From: Spinellus fusiger
Taxonomy: Eukaryota > Mucoromycota > Mucoromycetes > Mucorales > Phycomycetaceae
DNA length: 64,000 nt
Direction of reading: 5' to 3'
NCBI GenBank assembly: GCA_025094145.1
Contig: JALLLS010000004.1
Span: forward strand, 124,001-188,000
In this document: in pieces, positions 10,607-22,144 of the stretch
How the letters are laid out: every line of letters begins with the position of its first letter
Numbering within the stretch: position 1 is the first letter of the stretch
The notes under the pieces: generated by a model
What the model saw: the letters and a program-made list of their open reading frames with translations, nothing else
Database searches by the model: none
What the model was told of the DNA's origin: nothing
Translations under genes and position numbers: made by a program

Positions 10607-13600
10607 ATGCTTTATCACCAGTACCGTGCGTCTGGAGAGCTTCCTACAGATAAGCATTGGCCAGAAGTGGTTCCTATGAATGCCAATCGAGAAGCACTGC
10701 CTGTGAGTTACCTGATGAGTTACCTAATAAGTGGCAGGATGTTGATTAAGCATAGTCCATGCAGCATATTAGTCAGGATGACCCAGCTGCTTTTGCTTAT
10801 TTTCAGAATGAGCTAATGACACACCTTAACACGCCATGGCAACACTCTATGGATCAACGAGTTATGTATCCTTCTATTATGGTTCCACCACAGTCACCTA
10901 CTTTGGCTAGTTACTATTTTGAAGGGTCATCTTCGTGGGTTAGTCAGTACTATGATCCAAAACGACGTCTTGTGGCTAGTCCCCACCCTGAGTTCCATAA
11001 GCCAATAGTACAGAGGCCTATGGAAACCTACTCAAGACTAGCAGTAAGACAAGCACAAGGCCAGGGTCAGACACAGGTCCTCGGTCAAGACCAAGGCCAA
11101 GCACTGGGACAAGCACAGGTACTGAACCAGGTACAGGTATTGAACCAGGTACAGGTGTTAGGACAGGCTCAGGCTCAAGCACAGGTTCAGGCTCAAGTAC
11201 AGGCTCAAGTACAGGCACAGGCTCAGGCTCAATTGCAAGCTCAGTTGCAGGCACAGGCTCAAGCTCAGGCACGAGCTCAGTTACAAGCTCAGTTGCAGGC
11301 ACAATTACAGGCACAAGCTCAAGCTCAAGCTCAAGTGCAGGCTCAAGTGCAAGTACATGCACAGCAACATGCACAGCAACATGCACAGCAACATGCACAT
11401 GCACATGCACATGCACATCAACAACAACAGCAGCAGCAGCAAGTGCAATTGAGTAGACGCAACACACAAACAAACCAAACGATACCCTTACCCTTACCTT
11501 TTACAATGATCAATTCAACAACTGGATCTCATCAAAACGGAGCACAAGCTTACCCCTCAGAGATAACTGAAGAATGGCGTGAAAATATGCTACAATACTG
11601 CCACACCCTTTATAATAGCTCACCACAAGACCCTTCGCTTCTAACATTACTTCATACGTTGCACCAGGCCTATCCTACACATCTACCAACACTGTTACTA
11701 CTAGCATGCATGTATTATACATTCAAAGACTACCATTCTTCTCTCCGCTACAACCATCTCATCCTCAAGTACGATGCCAACTATGTCGAAGCCATGAGCA
11801 ATATTGGAACCACCCTGCGCAGCATGGGACGTACAAGTGATGCTGAGCGATGGTGGTATCAGGCTGTCAAACTAAGACCAGCGTACTGGGATGCAGTAGA
11901 AAACTTAGTCGGTGTCTTATGCTCTACTCTTCCTGCATTGGAAAACAAAGAGAAACCAGGCCCACGATACCAAGAAGCATTGGTCGTTTGTGACTTTGTT
12001 GAACACTACTTCTTCCCTACACCCACAGACATCCTACTTAAGCCACGTCATCTGCCTGTTCACCAAATACCACGCCTACAGAACTTATTCTATGCCAAAG
12101 GAAACCTAAAGTATGCACTGGGAGATGTCATAGGCGCCAGACGTGATTATGAAAAAGGACTAGAATTAGTATTTGGTATGAATCTGTTGGGACTAGCTAA
12201 TCATATTGCCATTGCCTGTGGATCAACCCAAGCCCTGGAAGCAAAGCGATATAACAAACTCCCCAACATCAATACTCTCCCTTTGATCTTATTACAACCT
12301 GACCAAGCAACCCGCATCTTTTCACTTGCTTTCGGTGCCAATGGATTACCAGAAATGGGAGGAGGACAAGATTCTTCTGTACATGCTCACCAAACAACAT
12401 CAACCCTCTTGCTGACACTGGCCAAGCTCTTTCAAGATATCATGAATCCTTCTTCACCTGCTCTGATGGCAGCAGCAGAAACACAGGCACCTACATTATC
12501 TCTTCTTCTTCCTCTCTACTACCTCAGTCTTGCTCTTCATCCCAGTCCCTCCACTGCTAATAACCTTGGCATTATCCTTAGCAATATTTCAGGAGTCCTT
12601 GTCACTCAGTCTGTTATGCTTTCAGGTGCACAGCCTATCACTGGCACGATGCTAGCCATGCAGTACTACATGTATGGTCTACAGCTGGATCCCCGCCATC
12701 CTCATCTCTATACCAACCTCGGCTCTCTTCTCAAAGACATGGGGCATCTGAATGAGGCTGTGTCCATGTATGAAAAGGCAGTGGAATACAATCCTCGATT
12801 TGATGTGGCGTTGGCTAATCTTGGTAATGCCATTAAAGACATGGGCCGTGTGCAAGACTCGGTACAGTGGTACAGACGTGCGGTAGAGGTCAACCCAAAC
12901 TTTGTTGATGCCATTTGTGGACTTGTAAACTCATTGGGAGGAGTGTGTGATTGGAGAGGAAGAGGAGGCGTTGGTAACGAAGCCACGGTTGATACATTCG
13001 GCAATTACTTTGCAAGCACGCACAACCCACAAGCAAGAACAGGCTGGATTGGGCGTGTTGTGGAGATTGTTGAGAAGCAGCTTGAAGAAGGAGCAGTGTG
13101 GGGCAAGGGCATTCTTAGACAACGAGGACTCAAGGGGAAAACAATTGGAGAAGAACTCACTGAATGTCTTTCTTCTACTCAGTCTTCTCTTAATGTCTGG
13201 GAAGCTCGACTACTGTTCTTTACCCAGTCTTCACAGAGCAAGAAGAATGAGGGAGGTTGGCTCATTAGGGTGATTGAGCGTACAATGCGTCGAATGCAAT
13301 ACCATTGGTACACTGATGTTTATGGCATGGTGCTCCAGACACAGACACCTGTGGGATCCATTACAGGTCCTTTCAGTGGTGTTCAAAAGTATACCCGACC
13401 ACGGATTCCTTCTTGTTTACAGGCACCTCCTGTGCCTACAGTACTGCCTTTTCATACATTTACCTACCCTCTCAGTGCACGCCAAGTACGGCTTATATCT
13501 CATAGAAATGCATTAAGAATATCTCATGGCGTACTGTCTTCTACATGGCTTCCTGATCATGTCTATCCACCTCCCCCACCTCCCTCACCACGACTCAAGA

Positions 13601-14949
13601 TTGGCTATGTCTCTTCTGACTTTAACAATCACCCCCTTGCCCACCTTATGCAGTCTGTATTTGGATTCCACAATACACTGCAGTACGAGATCATATGCTA
13701 TGCCACGACTCCCAGCGACAACTCACCCTACCGCCAGAAGATTGAGCAAGAATCAGAGCACTTTTTAAATGTATCTTCATGGTCCAACCAGCAGATTGTA
13801 GAGCGTATTGTAGCCGATGGTATCCATGTGCTTGTGAATCTGAATGGCTATACCAAAGGAGCACGCAATGAAATCTTTGCTGCTAGACCAAGTCCTGTCC
13901 AGTGTTCCTTCATGGGATTTGCTGGTACATTAGGAGGTGGTTGGTGTGATTGGATTATTGCTGATCCTATTGTATGTCCTCCTGAAATGGTAAGCTGTGA
14001 AGTATGGCGTTCACGTCCTATAGATCACAACAATGGCAATCTTGAGGGCGACATTGATCCTGAAGAAGACACGGAGGACTTTGTCTATACTGAAAAGTTC
14101 ATCTATATGCCTCACTCGTATTTTGTCAATGACCATAAACAAGGATTTCGTGAGCCAATCACTCATCCTACGTATGATGCATGGGCCCATGAGGAAGAAC
14201 AACGGTGGAGTATGCGGCGTCAAGTATTTCCCTCTTTACCTGATGATACTGTGATTTTTGCCAACTTTAACCAGTTGTATAAACTAGAGCCGTCAACCTT
14301 TCATCTGTGGCTGCGTATCCTAAAACGTGTGCCGAATGCTGTTCTGTGGCTGTTGCGCTTTCCACCTGCAGGAGAACAACATCTGATACAATGGGCTACT
14401 GACTGGGCAGGGCTTCAGGTCGCACGTCGTGTCTTGTTTACTGATGTGGCCCCCAAGCACATCCACATTCACCGTGGACGTATAGCAGATATCTTTCTTG
14501 ACACGCCTGAATGCAATGCCCATACAACAGCAGCGGATATTCTATGGTCGGGTACACCTATCATTACGTTTCCCAAGCATGGGCATAAAATGTGTTCTCG
14601 TGTTGGAGCGAGCATTGCCATGGCCACTGGGTTTGGAGATGAAATGGTAGTGTCGAGTGAGGAGCAATATGAAGCCCGTGCGGTGACATTGGCACAAACC
14701 CTTACGTATACGTATACCTCAGTGCAAGGTGAAGTACAGCGACGTGGCCATGGACCATTAATGCAACTTCGGAAACGCCTGTTTGAGACCCGTGAAGAAA
14801 GTCGATTGTTTGATACGCAGAGATGGACTAGGAATCTCGAACAAGGCTACATGGAAGCATGGCGTCGGTGGATCACTGGCAAGGAGTTTGAAGATCTGAC
14901 CTGTATCCACTCTGGTTGTATTTGGGTAGTGGATCCTGACGATGCTTAA
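10607..14949 (+). CDS. OGT: O-GlcNAc transferase (TPR + GT41)
   Basis: Two exons (10607-10702, 10765-14949) join in phase 0 to give 1,426 residues. After a short leader comes a Q/A/H-rich tract (about residues 125-260), then TPR units between about residues 300 and 780, e.g. YVEAMSNIGTTLRSMGRTSD and HLYTNLGSLLKDMGHLNEAV. The catalytic half has GT41 hallmarks: IGYVSSDFNNHPLAHLMQSV, HVLVNLNGYTKGARNEIFA, FMGFAGTLGGGWCDWIIAD, FANFNQLYKLEPSTFHLW (holding the UDP-contacting Lys) and a C-terminal DTPECNAHTTAADILWSGTP. The enzyme moves GlcNAc from UDP-GlcNAc to Ser/Thr of cytosolic and nuclear proteins. The catalytic core is contiguous and undamaged. A second start at 10759 is possible, but the upstream exon has a good GTGAGT donor and keeps the frame. 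The length exceeds animal OGT mainly through the N-terminal tract and an insertion at about residues 1,110-1,160 that is rich in acidic residues. Confidence 0.95.
11046..11440 (+). repeat. Imperfect CAGGCTCAAG-type repeat coding for Gln-Ala tract
   Basis: About 400 bp of degenerate hexamer-like repeats inside OGT encode alternating Gln-Ala, then Gln-His, then poly-Gln. The antisense strand stays open over the same span only because the repeat lacks stop triplets in that frame. Confidence 0.85.
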
Positions 14950-15457
14950 GCTGCGTTTGTTGTTGAGTCACTGTTGTGTATGCCTGCCTGCCTGCCTGCC
15001 TGCCTGCCTGCCCTGCCTGCCCTGCCTACCCATAAGCAAGTCCTATCCGCCCATCTGTTGAATTATTCTTTATCTATCTATATTCCCCTTTATCTATATT
15101 TACACTTACTCATATACTCTCTCATACTCTCTCATACTCTCTCATACTCTCTCACATACTCTCTCTCTCATTCTTTTTCACACACTCTCTCATGCCTTTT
15201 CATTTCTTAGAGTAACAGTGCGTTTCTCCTATTTTATGTTTATATCTTTTTCTCTTTTTCTTTCTTTTTTTTCATTTTCTTTTTTTCATTCTCTTTCTCT
15301 CTCTTCTTTTTCCTTTTCTTTCTTTTGCTAGCAACGATAAGATCTTTGAACAAATGCAGGCCATCTTAAAAGCATAGACTTAGTCATTCTTACTTGTACA
15401 CACTTCTCACACGCATTCTTCATTCTCACTCTCTTCTTTTTCAACAGTTTAAAAAGG
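14950..15457. other. Convergent 3' region, CTGC and pyrimidine-rich repeats
   Basis: Between the OGT and GPI10 stop codons. It holds a CTGC tandem repeat (about 14981-15020), repeats of CTCTCATA (about 15110-15160) and long T/C tracts (15240-15330). No gene was seen. Confidence 0.6.
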
Positions 15458-17239
15458 TCAAGTTGTATTGTCCATCACTGGTTTTTTACACAGAATTACT
15501 ACATCGCCTTGTCGTCTCCAGTCATCATGAAAATGACTATTGAAGAAACGCGCGCATTCTGAATAGGGGAGGGCGCTTCCAATAGATTGGTAGAGCGTAT
15601 CAAACATCATCCAATGGGTGGGCCATTCCTCAAGGGTAGAAAGATAAGAGCCAGGATGCTTGTAGAATTCGTCTGCTTCATCCACATCCCCCACATTCAA
15701 AGGAGGTTCACACGTCAAAAAACGCAGAGAAGTACGAGGAGAGTGTACAACAGACTGGTGTGGGGTAGAGTGGCATGGCATCAAGATACCTACAGACAGT
15801 GGGTGTGGTTGAGTATGCGCTTCCTGTCGTATCCACAGCATAGCATCTACCACACCCCGTTGATGCCACTGAGTCAAATAGAATGCCATTGGGATTTGTG
15901 TAATGCACAGTCCCACCACTACTCTTCTTCGCCATGGATAAGGTAGGTGCTGTAGTCCAGCAGCAGCAAAGAGAAGGACAAGAGGAAAAATAGGAAACAG
16001 AAACCGGAATTCCTTATGAGACAGAAGACTGAATACAGCTACAATCCATACAATTAAGTAGCCCAGGGGTCTGATGCGGGGATGGAGAGATGCTTGAGTG
16101 TAGTAGCCCAACAGAGACAGAGGGAGAAATGTGGTAGCAATGGCAGGCAATCCCTGGGTCAAATACCAGTGCCATGGATGTACGCCATAGAACAGAGAGA
16201 TAGAAGCTAGTACATTGATACGGAAGAAGGCAAGGGGTGTGATGACAGGCTGTGAAAAGACAGCAAGCCAGGAGCCAGTGTAGATGCGAGTGTCTAGCAG
16301 TGTGTTGATGGCCACACAGAGGGATCTTGAGGGGAGGAGTGGGTTAGAAACACAAAGGTGTGGTGAGGCTTTACTTACACGACCACCATCGCATCTCTGG
16401 CAATGGTCCATCGATAGCTGCTTTGGTACAACAAATAAACACCAAGGAATAACCATACAAGAGCATTGGTGGGTCGAATCAAGCAAGCAAGAGAAGCCCA
16501 GCAGAGACCTTTGCGTAAAGAACCCTGAGATAGTGGAGAAGTATACGTCAAGGGCCAATAGTTGAGGGCAATCAGTGTCAGAGTAGCCTCAGTACAGTTA
16601 GAGAGTGTTCTTCCTGCCATAAACCCATTGTACCAAGAACATAGGGTGACAAATAGCTACAAGAATGAATATTGGTAGTTTCTTGTTTTCTTTTTTTTCT
16701 TTTTTCATAGCTTACTATCCATGGTGCTATGGTGGGTCCAAATAGACGTATAGCCAGTGTGTACAGATTATAGTCTGTTACTGCTGCCATGAGTCCTTGG
16801 AATAGCCTTGGAGCCACTACCTATGGATGCGGATGAGGATGCGGATGAGAACACATAGAGAGAGAGAGAGAGAGTGTGTGTGTGTGTGTGGATATATGCT
16901 GAGCACTACATTACCAAAGCCATTGTGTTATCCATAGACAACCACTGGAGCACTTTATAAACACCAGCAAATAGAAGAGGATGAATGTAACTGCGGATGT
17001 GCTCCTTCCACTCCCATGTTAAATAGCCATACGTAATATATCAAGTCAAGGATGTTTAGTCTTTTCCTTTCTTTTCATTGTATGCATAAAAAAGAAGAAA
17101 AAGGATATCCAAAGACCATACGGTGGGCCACTTCCTGTGCTTGCCAATACTCGTCTGGATTATCATACGTGCGTATCCAGTAGGCATTCAGTAGACGCAC
17201 CACTACTAAGGCACTCAACACCTTAAGCTGAGTGGACAT
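15458..17239 (-). CDS. GPI10: GPI mannosyltransferase 3 (PIG-B/Gpi10, GT22)
   Basis: The start at 17239 opens MSTQLKVLSALVVVRLLNAY, then the GT22 hallmark NPDEYWQAQEVAHRMVF. Exon 2 gives YGYLTWEWKEHIRSYIHPLL. Later exons give FQGLMAAVTDYNLY, RTLSNCTEATLTLIALNYWP, IRPTNALVWLFLG, GVHPWHWYLTQGLPA and LLSHKEFRFLFPIFPL, which is the second GT22 motif. The tail ends near a conserved HFHDDWRRQGDVVIL. Multiple hydrophobic helices fit an ER membrane enzyme that adds the third mannose of the GPI anchor from dolichol-phosphate-mannose. Intron 1 (17033-17108) is a U12-type AT-AC intron and is required for VFG-YGYL continuity. The gene is head to head with the pinin gene, with 80 bp between start codons. 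Confidence 0.93.
17033..17108 (-). other. U12-type (minor spliceosome) AT-AC intron in GPI10
   Basis: Read on the minus strand, the intron starts ATATCCTTTTTC, matching the U12 5' splice site consensus, and ends ATATATTAC. A branch site TCCTTGAC lies with its adenosine 13 nt before the 3' end. Joining GTCTTTGG to GTATGGC restores the frame and the conserved VFGYGYLTWEW. No GT-AG or GC-AG alternative in this interval gives this protein. Confidence 0.9.
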
Positions 17240-17319
17240 GGCGAAAGAGAAGCGTCACATGTGACGACTAAGGAAAAGTTCAAATTTCCATTCCTCTCTT
17301 TCTTATTCCTTTGATCGCC
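17240..17319. promoter_or_regulatory. Bidirectional promoter with 14-bp palindrome
   Basis: The 80 bp between GPI10 and the pinin gene contain a perfect 14-bp palindrome CGTCACATGTGACG at 17253-17266. It combines a CATGTG E-box core with TGACG half-sites on both sides. A shared regulator is possible, but that is inference. Confidence 0.5.
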
Positions 17320-18095
17320 ATGGTCAAATCGAGTATTGTCGTGCCACCACAGGCCACTGGGGTTGTGTCTCGTAAAAGACTACAGGAGACGTCTCCTGTG
17401 GCAGAAGAGGTAAGAGAAAGTAAGCAGACACCGCTAACTGTCCTAGCCCAAACGACCACGTCTTCAGTTGAATGCAGACGGAAAACAACGTCATCAGCGT
17501 TTATTTGGCGTTCTTCTCGGTACACTCAACAAATTCAAAGATGAAAGCGAACATAAAAGCGAGGCTGTAAGCGAAGGCGTGTGTTGAGTAAGAGACTGAC
17601 GTGTGTAGGAGATAAAACGACAGGCCATTGAAAGCAAGCTGCAGGAAAAGCTGGCTAATGAGAAGAAAGAGTTGAACCAAGAAATCCAAGCAGAAAGAGA
17701 GCACAAATTACAAGCGATAGAGGCACGCAAGCGACAATCACAACGCACTTTAGAAGACAAGAGGGTGCGTGTGTTATAGAAGACTGTGTCCTCATCTATA
17801 CTCATCTGCCTGTCTATAGGAAGCTGCTGCATTAAAACAGAAAGAACTCCAGGCGCGCTTCTTGATGACATCAACAGAACCTCGCCTCTGCTATCAACCC
17901 TCTACCCTCACATCTACTCAACGGGAACAAACGGACCAACAATTGGAAGCAGTAAAAGAAGCACAGAAAGAGTATGAAGCACGTCAAGAGAAACGTCAAC
18001 AGGCCGAAGAAGAGGATAGTGCCCTTCAAACCCCCCCTGAAACATCTCATAGTCCTGTAGAAAGTGAATCCAGCCATACTATGAAGAGTACTTAG
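17320..18095 (+). CDS. Pinin/SDK/MemA-domain protein
   Basis: Exon 1 (17320-17409) is a short leader. Exon 2 must begin at 17468 (acceptor TTCAG) and gives GKQRHQRLFGVLLGTLNKFK, the signature of the pinin domain (basic patch, FG-LLGTL-KF). The next exons are a highly charged helix, QAIESKLQEKLANEKKELNQ and onwards, containing EARKRQSQRTLEDKREAAAL, as in pinin, and the tail is acidic and Ser/Pro-rich. The stop is at 18093-18095. Pinin is a nuclear protein of the exon-junction/spliceosome periphery, and fungal homologues are short like this one (roughly 200 residues). Four exons, with all introns of GT-AG type. The family is clear from the signature. The role in splicing is inferred from the family. 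Confidence 0.82.
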
Positions 18096-18198
18096 TGTTA
18101 TTAACTCTATAGTTGCATATACATATTCTTAATACTACTGTTACTAAAAACAAAATCGAAAAGAAGAGGCAGAGTCAGTAGTGGATCAAATGTGGATC

Positions 18199-20766
18199 TT
18201 AAATCAGCTCATGCCAGAGCTTTGTATAGTGTAGGCCATGATGATCTGTAAGGGCACAGCATACCACTTCCACAAAGGAGTGTTGGAGAAGAGACGGCAA
18301 AAAGGGACTCTTGCATGTCTTTTGTATAAATAGCAATCCTCTGACAGTATCAGCCAACACTGAATGAATTACAGTCAGATCCATAAGATGGGTTAAGATG
18401 AGATGCTGTGTTCTTGCACATGTAGCTTGGTTTATCAGTTTAAGCACCATATGAGATCCAAGCTTATGAGTGCACAGGGTGGGGAGATGAGGGACAAGCA
18501 CAGACGCCATAACATGAAGATGGTCTTTCATTTGATTCGACTCTAGAAGCCAAGTGAAAAGAATAGCTCCATTGGCATGCATGGCCAGAACAGGAAGATG
18601 GTAGAGAAGAGAGCTGGCTACTATTTGCTGCTAGGAATAAAAGAACTGAGGAAGAGCTACACACTACACTACCTGTTGCTGTCTTGTCACTAGAGGGCTC
18701 TCGAGTATCCTGCGTACAGCTCTTGCTCCAAATCTTCCTTGTGCAATCAGAAGCATATGACATGCTAATGCATGAAATAAAAAGGGTGTATGTTCTGGTC
18801 CTAGACTCAGACAGCACTGGATGGCATAGTTACCCAATGGATCCAACATAAGAGAAGGAGTATAGGGTTGCAAAGAACGGCACAGCAATTGGATCTTATT
18901 CTCTTGGGTGAGTTCTCTGGTGCAGCAAAAGATACTTACATGAGGAGAGGAGGTTGTCTTTTCAATAATCTTCTGAGCAGCCCATGTCCCGTTCTTATGA
19001 ACACTCCAGGAAGCCAGATGAGGGCCCAGTCGTTCCAGGATACTTGTTCTGATCTGTTCACTGCATTTCTTAAAGAGATGTTGGACTATTGTATTGCCAA
19101 TGTAGTCTATGGACCTGGGTGTTGAGTGTATTCTCCTTACTATAGGCACTACCTACCACTGCATAGTTCTACAATGTCCTCAATACACTGACAAGCAATG
19201 GCATCTGCTGCTGCCTCTGACACATCTTCAGCGAGTTTTCTTTTCATTTCTCTTAGTTTACTACGCTCCTGCTTTAAGAGAGTGTTACGTTTTGGCACAG
19301 GTGGAATAGATGTGTTGCAGGTCGCTGCCTGTGTGATATCTCCCACACGATTAAACCCAAGGTCGTGATGTGGAAATACCTTTTATCACTGTCAATGCAT
19401 CCTCCACACCACACTCTTCCAGTATTCCCTGTAAGCCCTGTAAGCCCTGTAATTCCTGTAGCAAGGACTGCCCATGATCAGCAACACGTTGTGGGGTATT
19501 TGATTTCTTCTCTGTGGCTCTTTCTGAACTCTGTGAAGACATGCGGAGAGTGGGTGTCTTGGCAAATCCAATCCGAGTCCCTTTGAGGAGGGTGGATCTA
19601 CTGCTTCTTGTCATGGCTTGTTTAGCAGCAACTGCACTTTCTGTTTGTTTGAAATTGATAAAGGCACAGTTCTTAAGGGATAGAATGCGCACAGACTCAA
19701 TAGAACCGTAGGCATAAAATAGCTGTTCTAGGGAAAACACAGTGATATGACTAGACACATTGCCTATCCCTAGAGTAAAGAGAAAGAAAAAAAGAAAGAA
19801 AGAAGGGGGTGGATGGACAGAAAGTGAGTCCTTCTGAAACTATCCCATCCATCTACATAGTGATAGCACCTACACAATGAACGTGTGGGCTGTGGTGACG
19901 ATGTATCGGGCCATGTCTCTACTGTTTCTTGACTCTGGCCTTTACGCATGCCTATCCATGAGGTTTCTTTAGCATGTAGGGCATTCTCTCTAAGAAAGAA
20001 GTGGGGACAGGGACACTTTTGTTTAGGAAGAACATGTATGGTTTTGATAGAACCCTCAGCAGACCACTTCCTGTGGATGCTATCTGCTGCAAGAGAAGCA
20101 TCTCGGGTGTTGACCCACACAGCCCATGGAGGAGAGAACATAGGTAATGTTGACTGCATATCTTACAGTTATTCTTAATAGGGATCCTAACCCTAGTCTA
20201 CTTGCCTTATCTTGTTCTGCTGTAGGTGGAAAGAGAGAGGCTCTTTGCGGTGGGACTGAGGACTGAAGCATGCCTGTACTTGCTGCCCTTTGGTGGTGTG
20301 AGGGAATCTCGGGGGCATCTCTACAGAGAGTCTTTCTATAAATGATCTCCTTGGCTTGGTCCATTGAGGTACTAGAGTACGACCGATGTCGATAGTCCAA
20401 CCCACGTTGACGGTGGATGCTGGGTCCGTGGGCTTCCTCCAAGCCAAGAGAGCGTAGAATGCATTGGGTAAAGGGCTCTCTCTCTGTAGACTGTGGATGG
20501 TGGCGTCTTTCTTCACTAAAAGACCACATCTGTCCAGGCGTAACAGGGTCCATTAGGGTAGGCAGGTGGAGAGAACCAGAACAATAATGCCCTCTTGATG
20601 ACTCATTTACTTTGATGGACATAGTATCTGTGTGTGTGGGGTGTGGTAGAGACGTGTAGGTGGTAGAATAGACACTGCAGTTGCTTTTGCTCTTCTCGAA
20701 CGAGTCTATGTTCACCTGCCTAGGGAGTCCAGAGCTCAAACAAGAATGAATAGAGCCCTTGTCCAT
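18199..20766 (-). CDS. RRM + Pumilio-repeat RNA-binding protein (Jsn1/Puf1-Puf2 type)
   Basis: The N-terminal exon from 20766 is Ser/His-rich and disordered. Exon 2 (from about 20153) holds a degenerate RRM, MFSPPWAVWVNTRDASLAAD. A canonical RRM follows once an intron is removed at about 19870: RSLWIGNVSSHITVFSLEQL, then YGSIESVRILSLKNCAFINF (RNP1-like). The C-terminal half has Pumilio-type repeats, e.g. NTIVQHLFKKCSEQIRTSIL, HKNGTWAAQKIIE, DPLGNYAIQCCLSLG, RFGARAVRRILESP and HKLGSHMVLKLIN. This order, RRM before PUF, is that of Jsn1/Puf1 and Puf2, which bind 3' UTRs of selected mRNAs. The donor at 20205 is either GC (AAG|GCAAGT) or a weaker GT four bases on; both keep the frame. Convergent with the pinin gene (about 100 bp). 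Confidence 0.82.
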
Positions 20767-20923
20767 ACTGTATCAGTGGCGTATACACTAAAGATGAAAC
20801 AAACAAGCCAACAAAACAGGGGCAGAAACAATACATTTTTATTATTATTATTATCACTAATAATCTCCTTTTATTCTAATGGGTGGATTTCACTGTCTTT
20901 TTTTTTATTTTTATTTTTTTTGC

Positions 20924-22144
20924 TTATACATAGCTATAAACACCACGTCCACTCTTTTTGCCCATCCAACCAGCATCCACATACTTCTGCAATAAGACAG
21001 CAGGACGGTATTTGGAGTCTCCTGTGTTCTCATGCAACACCTTCATAATAGCCAGACAGGTGTCCAAACCAATAAAGTCTGCCAAGGTAAGGGGGCCCAT
21101 GGGCATGTTGGTACCCAACTTCATAGTAATATCAATGTCTTCTGCACTGGCATACTCACACTCGAGCAACATCAGGGCTTCATTGATGTAAGGCATAAGA
21201 AGACGGTTGGCTACAAATCCAGGAATATCCTTGACTACAGTGCATGTCTTTCCCATCTGAGTAGCCAGCTGGCGTGTTGTCTCTACTACTTCTGCATGGG
21301 TGGCCAGACCTGGGATGATTTCCACAAGCTTCATTACAGGCACTGGATTCATAAAGTGCATGCCAATGACCTTGATATGACTTTGTGAGAAAGGCGCGAG
21401 TAAAAAAGAAAAAAGAAGAAAAGAAAGGCCCTTACTTGTTCTGCACGCTTGGTAGCAGCAGCAATCTTGGTAATACTAATACTGCTAGTATTGGTAGCAA
21501 GAATAGCTTCTGGTTTGCATAGACTGTCCAATGAACGGAAGATGCTTGTTTTTATCTTTAGGTTCTCAGAAGCAGCTTCAATTAAGAAGTCTACGTTGGA
21601 GAGACCAGAAAGTTGGTCAGTGGTGGAGAAGCGTGCACGTGTCTGTTGTGCGTGTTCAGCTGTGATTTTGTTCTTGGTGACATCCTTGGCCAGCAACTTA
21701 TCTAGTGACCATATCCCATGCGTAAACCAGCACAGCAACACAGCAACACACCAGCACAGCAACAAAAGAGGGAGACGACTCAGTAACACACTATGGACCA
21801 TAAGACACAACAACGTTACCAATGAATTGGAGGCCTTTCTCTGTTTGTGCTCGGTTGACATCCATCAATACCACAGGCAACTGGGTGATATTGGCAGTGA
21901 CATAGGCAATGCCAAGTCCCATTTGACCAGAGCCAATAATCCCCACACTTTTGATAGGGTGTGCCTGAACTTGTAAGCAGGAGAATAGTAAATATAATAA
22001 AACCTACAGTGGATACACTTGTCAAAGAGCGACGTGACTAGAAAGAACAGTAAGTAAAGCAGAAACTGCATTCTCAACATGATGATAAAGAGTATCCCTC
22101 ACAAGAAGAGCACTAGGCTTGAGAGCACAACGAGCAGCAAACAT
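20924..22144 (-). CDS. HADH: Mitochondrial 3-hydroxyacyl-CoA dehydrogenase
   Basis: The ATG at 22144 starts MFAARCALKPSALLVRDTLY, followed after splicing by SRRSLTSVST, a typical mitochondrial presequence (Arg/Ser-rich, no acids in the first part). Then comes the Rossmann motif SVGIIGSGQMGLGIAYVTA. Middle exons give VDFLIEAASENLKIKTSIF and ILATNTSSISITKIA. The last exon has the family signature GMHFMNPVPVMKLVEIIPG, then DIPGFVANRLLMPYINEAL and ends GWMGKKSGRGVYSYV. It oxidises 3-hydroxyacyl-CoA with NAD+ in beta-oxidation; a 3-hydroxybutyryl-CoA dehydrogenase role is equally compatible. At least five exons. One intron (about 21400) contains a long A/G-rich tract. Its start lies about 1 kb from the 3' end of CCH1. 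Confidence 0.9.

Noticed and set aside
11018..11473. Long antisense open frame with VPVLEPV-like repeats
   Set aside because: It is the complement of the Gln-Ala repeat of OGT and exists only because that repeat lacks stops on the other strand.
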